This document shows, piece after piece, positions 48,184 to 57,042 of a stretch of DNA of 64,000 bases. The DNA comes from Yersinia enterocolitica (lineage in GTDB: Bacteria; Pseudomonadota; Gammaproteobacteria; Enterobacterales; Enterobacteriaceae), in assembly GCA_002082245.2 (NCBI GenBank), contig NBTC02000002.1:2728001-2792000 (forward strand), given 5' to 3'. The notes beneath the pieces were generated by a model, which was not told the origin of the DNA, did not search any database, and saw nothing but the letters and a program-made list of their open reading frames with translations. The translations under genes and the position numbers were made by a program. How positions within the stretch are numbered: position 1 is the stretch's first letter; each line of letters begins with the position of its first letter.

Positions 48184-50349
48184 ATGATGAAAAAATTAAA
48201 TATCGCGGCAAGTTTATCGGCAATACCTTGCTTTGAATCACAGCGCGAAGTCGTAGATGTTTTACATACCGATTTTACTGATATTGCAGCCGTGGTGCTT
48301 TCAGTTCAGGACATTAATAATGGTGTAATTGATAGCATTCATGAGTTGGGTTTAGAGATTCCAATTTTTGCCGCTGTCTGCTGTGAAGAAGAGTTGAATA
48401 CCGATGTATTACCCTCTTTAAATGGGGTATTTGAACTGTGTGGTGACAATACTGATTTTTATGGTAAACAACTGGAATCAGCCGCAGAAAAATATGAAAA
48501 AGAGCTGCTGCCACCGTTCTTTAGTACATTAAAGAAATACGTGGAGATGGGTAATTCTACCTTTGCTTGCCCTGGTCATCAGGGTGGTCAATTCTTCCGT
48601 AAACACCCAGCGGGCCGCCAATTTTTTGACTTCTACGGCGAAACTATTTTCCGCTCTGATATGTGTAATGCCGACGTAAAATTAGGTGATTTGCTTATTC
48701 ATGAAGGCGCACCTTGTGATGCTCAAAAACATGCAGCAAAAGTATTTAACGCCGATAAAACTTATTTCGTACTGAACGGCACTTCTGCTTCTAATAAAGT
48801 CGCTACCAATGCGCTGTTAGCGCGTGGTGACCTGGTGCTGTTTGACCGTAATAACCATAAATCCAACCATCATGGTGCGCTGATTCAGGCCGGTGCAACA
48901 CCGGTATATCTGGAAACTGCCCGTAACCCATTTGGCTTTATTGGTGGTATTGATGCCCACTGTTTTGAAGAAAAATACCTGCGTGAACAAATCCGTAGCG
49001 TAGCACCTGATCGTGCTAACGAAGCGCGCCCATTCCGTCTGGCTATCATCCAACTGGGTACTTATGACGGCACCATCTATAACGCTCGTCAGGTTGTGGA
49101 TAAAATTGGCCACCTTTGTGACTATATTCTGTTCGACTCTGCTTGGGTAGGTTACGAACAATTCATTCCAATGATGAAAGATTGTTCACCATTATTACTT
49201 GAACTGAATGAAAATGATCCGGGCATTATCGTTACTCAATCAGTACATAAACAACAAGCCGGTTTCTCACAAACGTCGCAGATTCATAAAAAAGATAAAC
49301 ATATTAAAGGTCAGGATCGTTACTGCAATCATAAACGCTTTAATAACGCCTTTATGCTACACGCCTCCACCAGCCCATTCTATCCATTGTTTGCTGCTTT
49401 AGATGTTAACGCAAAAATGCATGAAGGCAAAAGTGGTCAACGCATGTGGCTTGATTGTGTTAAGACCGGTATTGAAGCACGTAAAATGATCTTGAATACC
49501 TGTAATATGATTAAGCCTTTTGTACCGGTAGAAGTTGATGGCAAACTGTGGCAGCAATATGACACCGATGCCATGGCACAAGACTTACGCTTCTTTAACT
49601 TTATTCCTGGCGAAAAATGGCATGCATTTGAAGGTTATGAAGAGTCACAATATTTTGTTGACCCATGCAAACTATTATTAACCACTCCGGGTATTGATAC
49701 TAATACTGGTGAATATACAGCATCAGGGATCCCAGCAACCATTCTGGCTAACTTCCTGCGCGAAAATGGTATCGTGCCAGAAAAATGTGACCTCAACTCG
49801 ATCCTATTCTTATTAACGCCAGCAGAAGACTTGGCGAAAATGCAGCACCTGGTCGCACAAATTGCCCGTTTTGAACGTTTCATCGAAGAAGATGCAATGT
49901 TAAGCGATGTATTACCTACTGTGTATCGTAATAATGAAGCACGTTACAAAGGTTATACTATTGGCAAATTATGTCAGGAAATGCATGACCTTTATGTCAG
50001 CTATGATGTTAAACAGCTACAGAAAGAGATGTTCCGCAAACAGTATTTCCCTAAAGTTATGATGAATCCACAGGATGCCAATATTGAATTCGTCCGTGGT
50101 CATGCCGAATTAGTACCATTGTGTAAAGCCGAAGGTCGAATTGCTGCTGAAGGTGCGCTTCCTTACCCACCGGGAGTATTGTGTGTAGTCCCTGGTGAAG
50201 TTTGGGGGGGGGCTGCACAGCGTTATTTCCTGGCATTAGAAGAAAGTATTAATTTACTTCCAGGGTTTGCGCCTGAGTTACAAGGCGTTTATTTACAAGT
50301 CGACGAAGATGGTTGGAACCGTGCATACGGTTATATGATGAAGCAATAA
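48184..50349 (+). CDS. speF: Inducible ornithine decarboxylase SpeF
   Basis: A PLP enzyme converting ornithine to putrescine, consuming a proton (acid resistance). The 721-residue protein has an N-terminal wing domain and the PLP lysine at about residue 356 in SVHKQQAGFSQTSQ. Conserved parts include FACPGHQGGQFFRKHPAG and EKCDLNSILFLLTPAED. It follows the SpeFL leader and precedes potE, the standard speFL-speF-potE unit. A run of nine G (50204-50212) encodes part of VWGGAAQ in frame. The C-terminus is about ten residues shorter than in E. coli. Confidence 0.96.
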   Translation: MMKKLNIAASLSAIPCFESQREVVDVLHTDFTDIAAVVLSVQDINNGVIDSIHELGLEIPIFAAVCCEEELNTDVLPSLNGVFELCGDNTDFYGKQLESAAEKYEKELLPPFFSTLKKYVEMGNSTFACPGHQGGQFFRKHPAGRQFFDFYGETIFRSDMCNADVKLGDLLIHEGAPCDAQKHAAKVFNADKTYFVLNGTSASNKVATNALLARGDLVLFDRNNHKSNHHGALIQAGATPVYLETARNPFGFIGGIDAHCFEEKYLREQIRSVAPDRANEARPFRLAIIQLGTYDGTIYNARQVVDKIGHLCDYILFDSAWVGYEQFIPMMKDCSPLLLELNENDPGIIVTQSVHKQQAGFSQTSQIHKKDKHIKGQDRYCNHKRFNNAFMLHASTSPFYPLFAALDVNAKMHEGKSGQRMWLDCVKTGIEARKMILNTCNMIKPFVPVEVDGKLWQQYDTDAMAQDLRFFNFIPGEKWHAFEGYEESQYFVDPCKLLLTTPGIDTNTGEYTASGIPATILANFLRENGIVPEKCDLNSILFLLTPAEDLAKMQHLVAQIARFERFIEEDAMLSDVLPTVYRNNEARYKGYTIGKLCQEMHDLYVSYDVKQLQKEMFRKQYFPKVMMNPQDANIEFVRGHAELVPLCKAEGRIAAEGALPYPPGVLCVVPGEVWGGAAQRYFLALEESINLLPGFAPELQGVYLQVDEDGWNRAYGYMMKQ

Positions 50350-50367
50350 GTTAACAATAATAAATTT

Positions 50368-50450
50368 ATACCCAATTTAGTTGGCGTTACAGCCTGGCGG
50401 CAAACGAAATAATCCCGAATCACTGGTTAACATTAAGTGATTCGGGTGAC
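50368..50450. repeat. Truncated ERIC element between speF and potE
   Basis: It keeps a left end (TATACCCAATTTAGTTGGCG) and a modified centre (CCCGAATCACTGG / AGTGATTCGGGTGA) but lacks the right third. A hairpin CCCGAATCAC/GTGATTCGGG remains. Confidence 0.65.
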
Positions 50451-50608
50451 AACTCTATTTGCGTGGTCCAAGTAGGATGGACCGAGTAATGATAATCGCC
50501 AACAAGGCTATAATTTCAAATAAAAAGGGATTTGACGACACCAATAACTCAAACCTGCGGGAATAAATTATTCCTGCAGTCTCTGAAATTAAAAAAGAGA
50601 TAATAAAA

Positions 50609-51925
50609 ATGAGTAAAACAAATAATAAGATGGGAGTAGTACAGCTAACAATTCTAACCGCCGTCAATATGATGGGGTCAGGAATAATTATGCTGCCAAC
50701 CAAACTCGCCGAAGTCGGGACAATCTCTATCGTCTCATGGTTAGTCACCGCAATAGGTTCAATGGCACTGGCCTATGCCTTCGCCCAATGTGGGATGTTC
50801 AGCCGTAAATCCGGTGGTATGGGCGGCTATGCTGAATATGCGTTCGGCAAATCTGGCAACTTTATGGCGAACTACACCTATGGTGCTTCACTGTTGATTG
50901 CCAATATCGCCATTGCAATCTCAGCAGTAGGTTACGGCACTGAATTGTTGGGAGCGACACTAACACCACTGGGTATTTGTATTGCAACTATTGGCGTACT
51001 GTGGCTGGCAACGGTTGCTAACTTTGGTGGCGCGCGCATTACCGGGCAGATCAGTAGTGTTACTATCTGGGGGGTTATTATCCCAGTGGTCGGTATCTCA
51101 ATCGTTGGTTGGTTCTGGTTTAGTGGTTCAGCCTATATGGCGGCCTGGAACCCACATGCAGTTCCCACTTTTGAAGCCATCGGCTCTTCTATCTCAATGA
51201 CGCTGTGGGCCTTCCTTGGTCTGGAATCTGCTTGTGCCAATACTGATGCTGTCGAAAACCCTGAACGTAACGTTCCGATCGCCGTACTCGGTGGGACTTT
51301 AGGTGCAGCGGTTATCTATATCATCTCAACCAACGTGATTGCCGGTATCGTACCAAATATGGATTTGGCTAACTCTACAGCGCCGTTTGGCCTGGCGTTC
51401 GCTTATATGTTCACCCCTGCGGTCGGTAAAATCATCATGGCATTGATGATCATGTCCTGCGTGGGTTCATTACTGGGTTGGCAGTTCACCATCGCTCAGG
51501 TATTCAAATCCTCTGCTGATGAAGGCTTCTTCCCGAAAATTTTCTCAAAAGTCAGTAAAGCCGATGCACCCATCAAAGGGATGCTGACCATTGTTGTCAT
51601 CCAGAGTGTGCTGTCCCTGATGACCATTAGCCCGTCACTGAACAAACAGTTCAACGTGCTGGTCAATCTGGCGGTAGTCACCAATATTATCCCTTATATT
51701 CTGTCGATGGCAGCGCTGGTCATTATCCAGAAAACCGCCAATGTGCCACCAGCCAAAGCGCGTAAAGCCAATATCATTGCCTTCATTGGTGCGATGTATA
51801 GCTTCTATGCGCTTTACAGCTCAGGGCAAGAAGCCATGACATGGGGTGCGATTGTTACCTTCCTTGGTTGGACACTGTACGGTTTGGTTTCACCACGCTT
51901 TGAGTTTGCAGCAAAAACCAAATAA
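50609..51925 (+). CDS. potE: Putrescine-ornithine antiporter PotE
   Basis: An APC-family inner-membrane antiporter that exports putrescine in exchange for ornithine. The 438-residue protein has about 12 membrane helices. The N-terminus MGVVQLTILTAVNMMGSGII carries the first helix with the GSG substrate loop. WAFLGLESACANTDAVENP (about 199-217) is typical of PotE/CadB. It works with SpeF as an ornithine-dependent acid-resistance pair and is co-transcribed, 259 bases downstream. Confidence 0.96.
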   Translation: MSKTNNKMGVVQLTILTAVNMMGSGIIMLPTKLAEVGTISIVSWLVTAIGSMALAYAFAQCGMFSRKSGGMGGYAEYAFGKSGNFMANYTYGASLLIANIAIAISAVGYGTELLGATLTPLGICIATIGVLWLATVANFGGARITGQISSVTIWGVIIPVVGISIVGWFWFSGSAYMAAWNPHAVPTFEAIGSSISMTLWAFLGLESACANTDAVENPERNVPIAVLGGTLGAAVIYIISTNVIAGIVPNMDLANSTAPFGLAFAYMFTPAVGKIIMALMIMSCVGSLLGWQFTIAQVFKSSADEGFFPKIFSKVSKADAPIKGMLTIVVIQSVLSLMTISPSLNKQFNVLVNLAVVTNIIPYILSMAALVIIQKTANVPPAKARKANIIAFIGAMYSFYALYSSGQEAMTWGAIVTFLGWTLYGLVSPRFEFAAKTK

Positions 51926-51935
51926 CTAGCCATAA

Positions 51936-51968
51936 CCCTGCGGGTGGAAGGTCACTTCCCCCGCATAT
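51936..51968 (+). terminator. Probable terminator after potE
   Basis: The stem GCGGG.GGAAG pairs with CTTCC.CCCGC around GTCA, followed by ATATTT, ten bases after the potE stop. The T-run is weak. Confidence 0.55.
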
Positions 51969-52065
51969 TTAACCAATCAGGTGCCAGTCGATAAAAAAAT
52001 CAGGATACCGCAGCTGATTCCGGTAATAATGTTCCGCACCGCTACCCCCGGACTGGAATAAAATT

Positions 52066-52359
52066 ATGTCGGACAGCCTATGGTATCTCTATCTACTGCG
52101 CACCCCCACTGGCATGCTCTATACCGGTATCACCACAGATGTAACACGGCGATTGGCCCAACATCAGGTAGGGAAAGGCGCGAAAGCGCTGCGAGGGAAA
52201 GGTGAGTTAACCTTGGTATTTCAGTGTGAGGCAGGGGATAGATCGACAGCATTGAAGTTAGAATATCGGGTGAAGCAACTCAATAAGCAGCAAAAAGAAA
52301 AGCTGGTAATTAGCCAGCCTTCTTCGTTGCTATCGTTACCTGGCGTTAAAAGCGATTAA
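52066..52359 (+). CDS. yhbQ: GIY-YIG nuclease superfamily protein YhbQ
   Basis: A 97-residue single-domain GIY-YIG protein (UPF0213), similar to E. coli YhbQ. The core motifs are [20 protein letters not shown] (the GIY/YIG strands) and the helix with [19 protein letters not shown]. coli YhbQ has been reported to act as a DNA endonuclease. Its 3' end overlaps that of the convergent yhbS by 14 bases. Confidence 0.92.
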   Translation: MSDSLWYLYLLRTPTGMLYTGITTDVTRRLAQHQVGKGAKALRGKGELTLVFQCEAGDRSTALKLEYRVKQLNKQQKEKLVISQPSSLLSLPGVKSD

Positions 52360-52849
52360 ACGGGGCAGAGAACACCACTTCACCATCAGCACCCGCCAGT
52401 GCATCTTCCGCCAACGCATAAACCTGAAAAGCCTCTTCAGTACTGGGCCAACGGCAGGTCAATTGATGACGAGCCGCTGGTACAAAACCGAAACGCTGAT
52501 AATAGGCTGGAGAGCCTAGCACCACGACAGCGGCATAGCCAAACTCATTCAGAGAGTCTAGCCCTTCGTAGACCAGTTTTTCAGCCAAACCCTGGCGGCG
52601 CAACCCCTCCTCCACGGCCAGTGGTGCCAGTGCGACCCATTGACGGTCTTCACCCCCCACCTCAACCGGGCTGAATGCAGCATAACCAACCACACCGCCT
52701 TCATCGTCAGTTGCCACGATACCCAACGTCAATAAGCCATCTTCACGCAGTTGCTGTACCAGCTCGGCTTCTGCATCTTGCTTGAAGGCTTGACGCAACA
52801 GGGCGTCGATCCCCGGCGCATCCACCGGAATTTCAACCCGGATCAGCAC
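52346..52849 (-). CDS. yhbS: GNAT-family N-acetyltransferase YhbS
   Basis: A 167-residue acetyltransferase-fold protein like E. coli YhbS. It starts GTG ([19 protein letters not shown]), overlapping the ubiT stop by seven bases. The acetyl-CoA loop is [20 protein letters not shown] (about 77-96), followed by [18 protein letters not shown]. The substrate is unknown. It is coupled to ubiT as in E. coli. Confidence 0.92.
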   Translation of the reverse strand: MLIRVEIPVDAPGIDALLRQAFKQDAEAELVQQLREDGLLTLGIVATDDEGGVVGYAAFSPVEVGGEDRQWVALAPLAVEEGLRRQGLAEKLVYEGLDSLNEFGYAAVVVLGSPAYYQRFGFVPAARHQLTCRWPSTEEAFQVYALAEDALAGADGEVVFSAPFNRF

Positions 52850-53364
52850 GATGCTAATGTACGGGAAGCACTCGCCGCACCCTCTTGCTGACCTGCCTCG
52901 ATAAATTCAGCCAGTTGTTGCAGGCCAACACGCAGTAGTGTTGGCATGGACTCCAACTCAATGGCATCCATTAGATTTTTGACATACAGACCCAATTCGG
53001 TATCCCCTTCAATTCGTAACCGGCGCTGGAAAAACAGCGTATCCGGATCTTCTTTACGGGCAGCGATCAAAATTAGATCGTTGGCATCACCGCTAAAGCT
53101 CACATCAGCTTCAGCCTGTTGGCTTACGACCAGCCTACCGTGTTCTACTGTCATAAACCATTGCAATGCGAGGTCTCGCACTTCAATCTTTAACCAGCGG
53201 GAGTCCAAAAATTCCAGTTCTCCGTCCAGCAGAGCCTGACGAAGTTGCCACCCCAGCACTTGCTCTATTACCTGACGTTTTAAGGCAAAGGGGGTCAATT
53301 TTAACGGACCCCGCAGTAGCGCCGGCCCTTGACGCACCAGACGTGCTCGTAGTTCTCCCAACAC
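52843..53364 (-). CDS. ubiT: Ubiquinone biosynthesis accessory factor UbiT
   Basis: An SCP2-domain lipid carrier needed, with UbiU and UbiV, for oxygen-independent ubiquinone synthesis. The 173-residue protein carries LKLTPFALKRQVIEQVL, DPDTLFFQRRLRIEGDTELG and LYVKNLMDAIELESMP. I chose the GTG at 53364 because AAGGAG lies seven bases upstream and the length then matches E. coli YhbT (174). The open frame runs to 53436 through repeat DNA. It is divergent from ubiU. Confidence 0.93.
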   Translation of the reverse strand: MLGELRARLVRQGPALLRGPLKLTPFALKRQVIEQVLGWQLRQALLDGELEFLDSRWLKIEVRDLALQWFMTVEHGRLVVSQQAEADVSFSGDANDLILIAARKEDPDTLFFQRRLRIEGDTELGLYVKNLMDAIELESMPTLLRVGLQQLAEFIEAGQQEGAASASRTLASC

Positions 53365-53389
53365 AGGCAGACTCCTTTTTGGTGATATC

Positions 53390-53450
53390 CCCTTTGTACT
53401 TGAAGCCGCAGGGGTGTTGGCTACCTGCAATTCCAATTACTTTGGGTATC
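53390..53450. repeat. ERIC element with central deletion, upstream of ubiT
   Basis: The two ERIC ends are joined without the centre: GTACTTGAAGCCGCAGGGGT is followed by GGCTACCTGCAATTCC and ACTTTGGGTATC. The ends still pair. It lies in the ubiT 5' leader. Confidence 0.7.
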
Positions 53451-53583
53451 AATCTGCATAAAATAAAGTTCTATTTTGCCACATTAGCAAAACCGGAAAG
53501 CGCGTTATATCGATAAATTTTGCACCAAGTTATCGCTGAAAGTATTGCTAAATATCAGAAGAATGACACCAATGCCAAAGAAA

Positions 53584-53597
53584 CTGCCTTAAATCAA
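53584..53597. promoter_or_regulatory. Candidate FNR site between ubiT and ubiU
   Basis: CTGCCTTAAATCAA matches the FNR consensus (TTGAT-N4-ATCAA) at 7 of 10 fixed positions with one perfect half. It lies in the shared ubiT/ubiU upstream region. FNR control of these genes is established in E. coli. Confidence 0.5.
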
Positions 53598-53735
53598 GGT
53601 CCGGGTGGAGCAGGTTAACTAGAATCGCCACTCGATAAAATTTTCATCGCCACGAATATCATCTTCGGATGGGGAACAATAATTGCCAGCGGTAACCTCA
53701 GCAAGGCGAGCCGTTGACTCATTCAGGAAAACTCT

Positions 53736-54731
53736 ATGGAGCTGCTTTGTCCTGCCGGCAACTTACCCGCATTAAAGGCCGCCATCGATAATGGTGCCGA
53801 CGCGGTTTATATTGGCTTGAAAGATGATACCAACGCCCGCCATTTCGCTGGCCTCAATTTCACCGATAAAAAGTTGCAGGAAGCGGTCAATTACGTTCAT
53901 AGCCGCAAACGTAAACTGCATATCGCCATTAACACCTTCGCCCACCCTGACGGTTATTCCCGCTGGCAGCGGGCGGTGGATATGGCGGCACAGCTTGGGG
54001 CGGATGCCCTGATCCTGGCTGATTTGGCCATGCTGGAATATGCCGCCGAACGTTACCCGGAGGTTGAGCGCCATGTATCGGTACAGGCGTCGGCTACCAA
54101 TGATGAAGCTATCCGCTTTTATCAACGTCATTTCGATGTGGCGCGAGTGGTTTTACCACGCGTACTGTCAATGCATCAGGTGAAACAACTGTCGCGTACC
54201 AGCCCGGTGCCACTGGAGGTATTTGCCTTTGGCAGCTTATGCATTATGGCTGAAGGGCGTTGCTACCTTTCTTCCTATTTGACCGGTGAATCACCCAATA
54301 CGGTCGGAGCCTGCTCTCCAGCGCGCTTTGTTCGCTGGCAGCAAACCCCACAGGGGATGGAGTCTCGCCTTAATGAAGTGCTGATCGACCGTTATGAAGA
54401 TAATGAGAATGCCGGTTATCCCACCCTGTGCAAAGGCCGTTATCGGGTGGACGGTCAGCGCTATCATGCGTTGGAAGAGCCAACCAGTTTGAATACGCTT
54501 GAGTTATTACCGGAGCTGTTTGCTGCCAACATTGCGTCAGTGAAAATTGAAGGCCGCCAACGCAGTCCAGCTTATGTCAGCCAGGTTGCCAAGGTCTGGC
54601 GACAGGCGATTGACCGCTATCAGGCCAACCCCTCGCAGTTTGTCGCCAAAGCGGAATGGATGGAACAACTGGGCGCAATGTCCGAAGGTACTCAAACTAC
54701 ATTGGGTGCTTATCATCGTAAGTGGCAGTAG
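53736..54731 (+). CDS. ubiU: Ubiquinone biosynthesis protein UbiU
   Basis: A U32-family iron-sulfur protein that forms a heterodimer with UbiV and hydroxylates ubiquinone precursors without oxygen. The 331-residue protein keeps the four cluster cysteines in FGSLC, EGRC, GAC and TLCKGRY, matching about 169, 176, 193 and 232 of E. coli. The N-terminus MELLCPAGNLPALKAAIDNG is typical. ubiV follows at once, with ubiT divergent; the likely inducer is anoxia via FNR. Confidence 0.95.
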   Translation: MELLCPAGNLPALKAAIDNGADAVYIGLKDDTNARHFAGLNFTDKKLQEAVNYVHSRKRKLHIAINTFAHPDGYSRWQRAVDMAAQLGADALILADLAMLEYAAERYPEVERHVSVQASATNDEAIRFYQRHFDVARVVLPRVLSMHQVKQLSRTSPVPLEVFAFGSLCIMAEGRCYLSSYLTGESPNTVGACSPARFVRWQQTPQGMESRLNEVLIDRYEDNENAGYPTLCKGRYRVDGQRYHALEEPTSLNTLELLPELFAANIASVKIEGRQRSPAYVSQVAKVWRQAIDRYQANPSQFVAKAEWMEQLGAMSEGTQTTLGAYHRKWQ

Positions 54732-54742
54732 CCGGAGGAAAC

Positions 54743-55621
54743 ATGAAGTACGCCTTAGGCGCAGTACTCTATTACTGGCCAAAAACTGATATCGAAACCT
54801 TTTACCAGGCTGCGGCCAACAGCAGCGCCGACATTATTTATCTCGGTGAGAATGTCTGTACCAAACGCCGTGAAATGAAGGTGGGTGACTGGTTGGCACT
54901 AGCTAAAGAAGTGGCTGCCAGTGGCAAACAGGTGGTAATTTCCACACTGGCGCTGCTGCAAGCACCGTCAGAGTTGAATGAATTAAAGCGTTATGTGGAA
55001 AACGGTGAGTTTTTGCTGGAAGCCAATGACCTGGGGGCGGTGAATATGGCCGCTGAACGTGGCTTACCCTTTGTTGCCGGCCATGCCCTGAATTGCTACA
55101 ACGCTTATACTCTGCGAATTTTACACCGTCAGGGCATGATGCGTTGGTGTATGCCGGTTGAGCTATCACGTGACTGGCTGGTTAATGTGCTGCAACAGTG
55201 CGAAGAGCTGGGGTTCCGCAATCAGTTTGAGGTAGAAGTATTGAGCTACGGCCACCTGCCGCTGGCTTATTCTGCCCGTTGCTTCACCGCGCGCTCAGAA
55301 GACCGAGCCAAAGATGAGTGTGAAACCTGCTGCATCAACTACCCACAAGGGCGGCCGGTATTATCACAAGAAGACCAACAGGTATTCATCCTAAACGGTA
55401 TTCAAACCCAAAGTGGCTACTGCTATAACCTCGGTAATGAACTGATTTCCATGCAAGGATTAGTGGATATCGTGCGACTCTCTCCGCAAGGTCTAGATAC
55501 GCTGACAGTTATCGAGCAGTTCCGGGCTAATGAGCAGGGATTGAGCCCACTCATCTTGACCGATAAAGCCGACTGTAACGGCTACTGGCGGCGTCTCGCG
55601 GGGCTGGAATTGGTGTCATAA
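54743..55621 (+). CDS. ubiV: Ubiquinone biosynthesis protein UbiV
   Basis: A U32-family partner of UbiU, 292 residues. Iron-sulfur cysteines are seen in GENVCTKRR (about 39) and in SARCFTARSEDRAKDECETC (about 180, 193, 196-197). The ATG at 54743 is preceded by GGAGGAA and lies 11 bases after the ubiU stop. An upstream start would overlap ubiU without family support. Confidence 0.95.
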   Translation: MKYALGAVLYYWPKTDIETFYQAAANSSADIIYLGENVCTKRREMKVGDWLALAKEVAASGKQVVISTLALLQAPSELNELKRYVENGEFLLEANDLGAVNMAAERGLPFVAGHALNCYNAYTLRILHRQGMMRWCMPVELSRDWLVNVLQQCEELGFRNQFEVEVLSYGHLPLAYSARCFTARSEDRAKDECETCCINYPQGRPVLSQEDQQVFILNGIQTQSGYCYNLGNELISMQGLVDIVRLSPQGLDTLTVIEQFRANEQGLSPLILTDKADCNGYWRRLAGLELVS

Positions 55622-55922
55622 GAACCCATCGGGCGTAGCACTACGCCCGTATCACTCTATGCGCAGGCATTCTTACCCAGTCACTCGATATAGCTACTAC
55701 CACGAATCGTAGGGTCCATGGCGTTCTCTTTTTCATCGCTTCAATCATCCTTTTGCCGCCGCATTTATTCCCCCTTGCCAAACCACGATTTAGATTATGC
55801 TTTTATAGGTGATAGTCGCGCACTGTATGTGGCTTCTTATGTGCGTATTAATGCGGCTAGCCCCCTGTTTGGATTAATAAATTAGTGCGTTCGCCCTTCA
55901 AGCGACTCGACATAAGGTTAAG
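55622..55922. other. Gene-free gap ubiV-yhbW
   Basis: About 300 bases. A perfect hairpin CGGGCGTAG/CTACGCCCG (55630-55649) follows ubiV but has no T-run, so its role as terminator is doubtful. The rest, upstream of yhbW, shows nothing I recognise. Confidence 0.5.
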
Positions 55923-56957
55923 ATGGACGATTCTATGACTGACAAAAAGACAGTTCCGCTTTCAGTGCTTGATTTATCGCCGATAGCGCAAGGCAAGACA
56001 CCACGAGAGGCTTTTCATGCTTCGCTGAGTCTGGCTCAACATGCTGAAAAGTGGGGATATCACCGCTATTGGCTCGCTGAGCATCATAACATGACAGGTA
56101 TTGCCAGCGCGGCGACCTCAGTACTGATTGGCTATATTGCCGGAGGTACCAAGAGCATCCGTGTCGGCTCCGGCGGCGTCATGCTACCTAACCACTCACC
56201 ACTGGTGATTGCAGAACAGTTTGGTACCCTCGCCTCTCTCTACCCAGACCGTATCGATCTCGGCCTTGGCCGTGCTCCCGGCAGTGACCAACGCACCATG
56301 ATGGCACTACGCCGCCATCTGTCCGGTGAAGTGGATAACTTCCCCGCCGATGTTGGCGAACTGCAAAACTACTTTGCTGAAGTACAACCGGGGCAAGCGG
56401 TACAAGCCGTGCCTGGGCAGGGTTTGCATGTTCCATTGTGGCTACTGGGGTCCAGCCTGTATAGCGCTCAATTGGCTGCGGCCATGGGCCTGCCGTTCGC
56501 CTTCGCCTCACATTTCGCACCAGATATGTTATTCCAGGCGCTCAAGCTCTATCGGGAAAACTTCAAGCCGTCCATTCAATGGCCAAAACCCTATGCTATC
56601 GTTTGTGTGAACGTGGTGGCCGCAGATAGCGAGCGCGATGCCCATTTCCTGTTTACCTCCATGCAGCAGCAATTTGTCAATTTACGCCGCGGCACGCCAG
56701 GTCAACTACCGCCACCAGTAGAAAACATGGATAATATCTGCTCACCCGCCGAACAATTTGGTGTCGATCAGGCGCTACGCCTATCTATTATTGGTGATAA
56801 AAGTAAAGTGCGGCATGGGCTTCAGTCATTACTGCGGGAGACCCAGGCTGACGAATTGATGGTGAATGGCCAGATTTTCGACCATCAGGCACGACTATAT
56901 TCATTTGAAATAGTTGCCGGATTACAGCCAGAGTTACAAGCTGTTGAGCACCTATAA
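55923..56957 (+). CDS. yhbW: Luciferase-like flavin-dependent monooxygenase YhbW
   Basis: A 344-residue TIM-barrel protein of the LLM class, close to E. coli YhbW. Conserved parts are [20 protein letters not shown] (about 40-60), [20 protein letters not shown] and [20 protein letters not shown]. It would use reduced FMN; the substrate is unknown. The first ATG (55923) has TAAGG upstream; the E. coli-like start would be the ATG at 55935. It converges on deaD. Confidence 0.9.
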   Translation: MDDSMTDKKTVPLSVLDLSPIAQGKTPREAFHASLSLAQHAEKWGYHRYWLAEHHNMTGIASAATSVLIGYIAGGTKSIRVGSGGVMLPNHSPLVIAEQFGTLASLYPDRIDLGLGRAPGSDQRTMMALRRHLSGEVDNFPADVGELQNYFAEVQPGQAVQAVPGQGLHVPLWLLGSSLYSAQLAAAMGLPFAFASHFAPDMLFQALKLYRENFKPSIQWPKPYAIVCVNVVAADSERDAHFLFTSMQQQFVNLRRGTPGQLPPPVENMDNICSPAEQFGVDQALRLSIIGDKSKVRHGLQSLLRETQADELMVNGQIFDHQARLYSFEIVAGLQPELQAVEHL

Positions 56958-56984
56958 CCCGCCAACTGAAGCAAAATTATAGAC

Positions 56985-57016
56985 ATAAAAAAACCAGCCC
57001 AAGGGCTGGTTTTTAT
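56985..57016. terminator. Bidirectional terminator between yhbW and deaD
   Basis: AACCAGCCC AA GGGCTGGTT is flanked by A-runs on the left and T-runs on the right, so it works for both converging genes. Confidence 0.9.
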
Positions 57017-57042
57017 TTTTAATCATCAGAAATGATTAAGAC

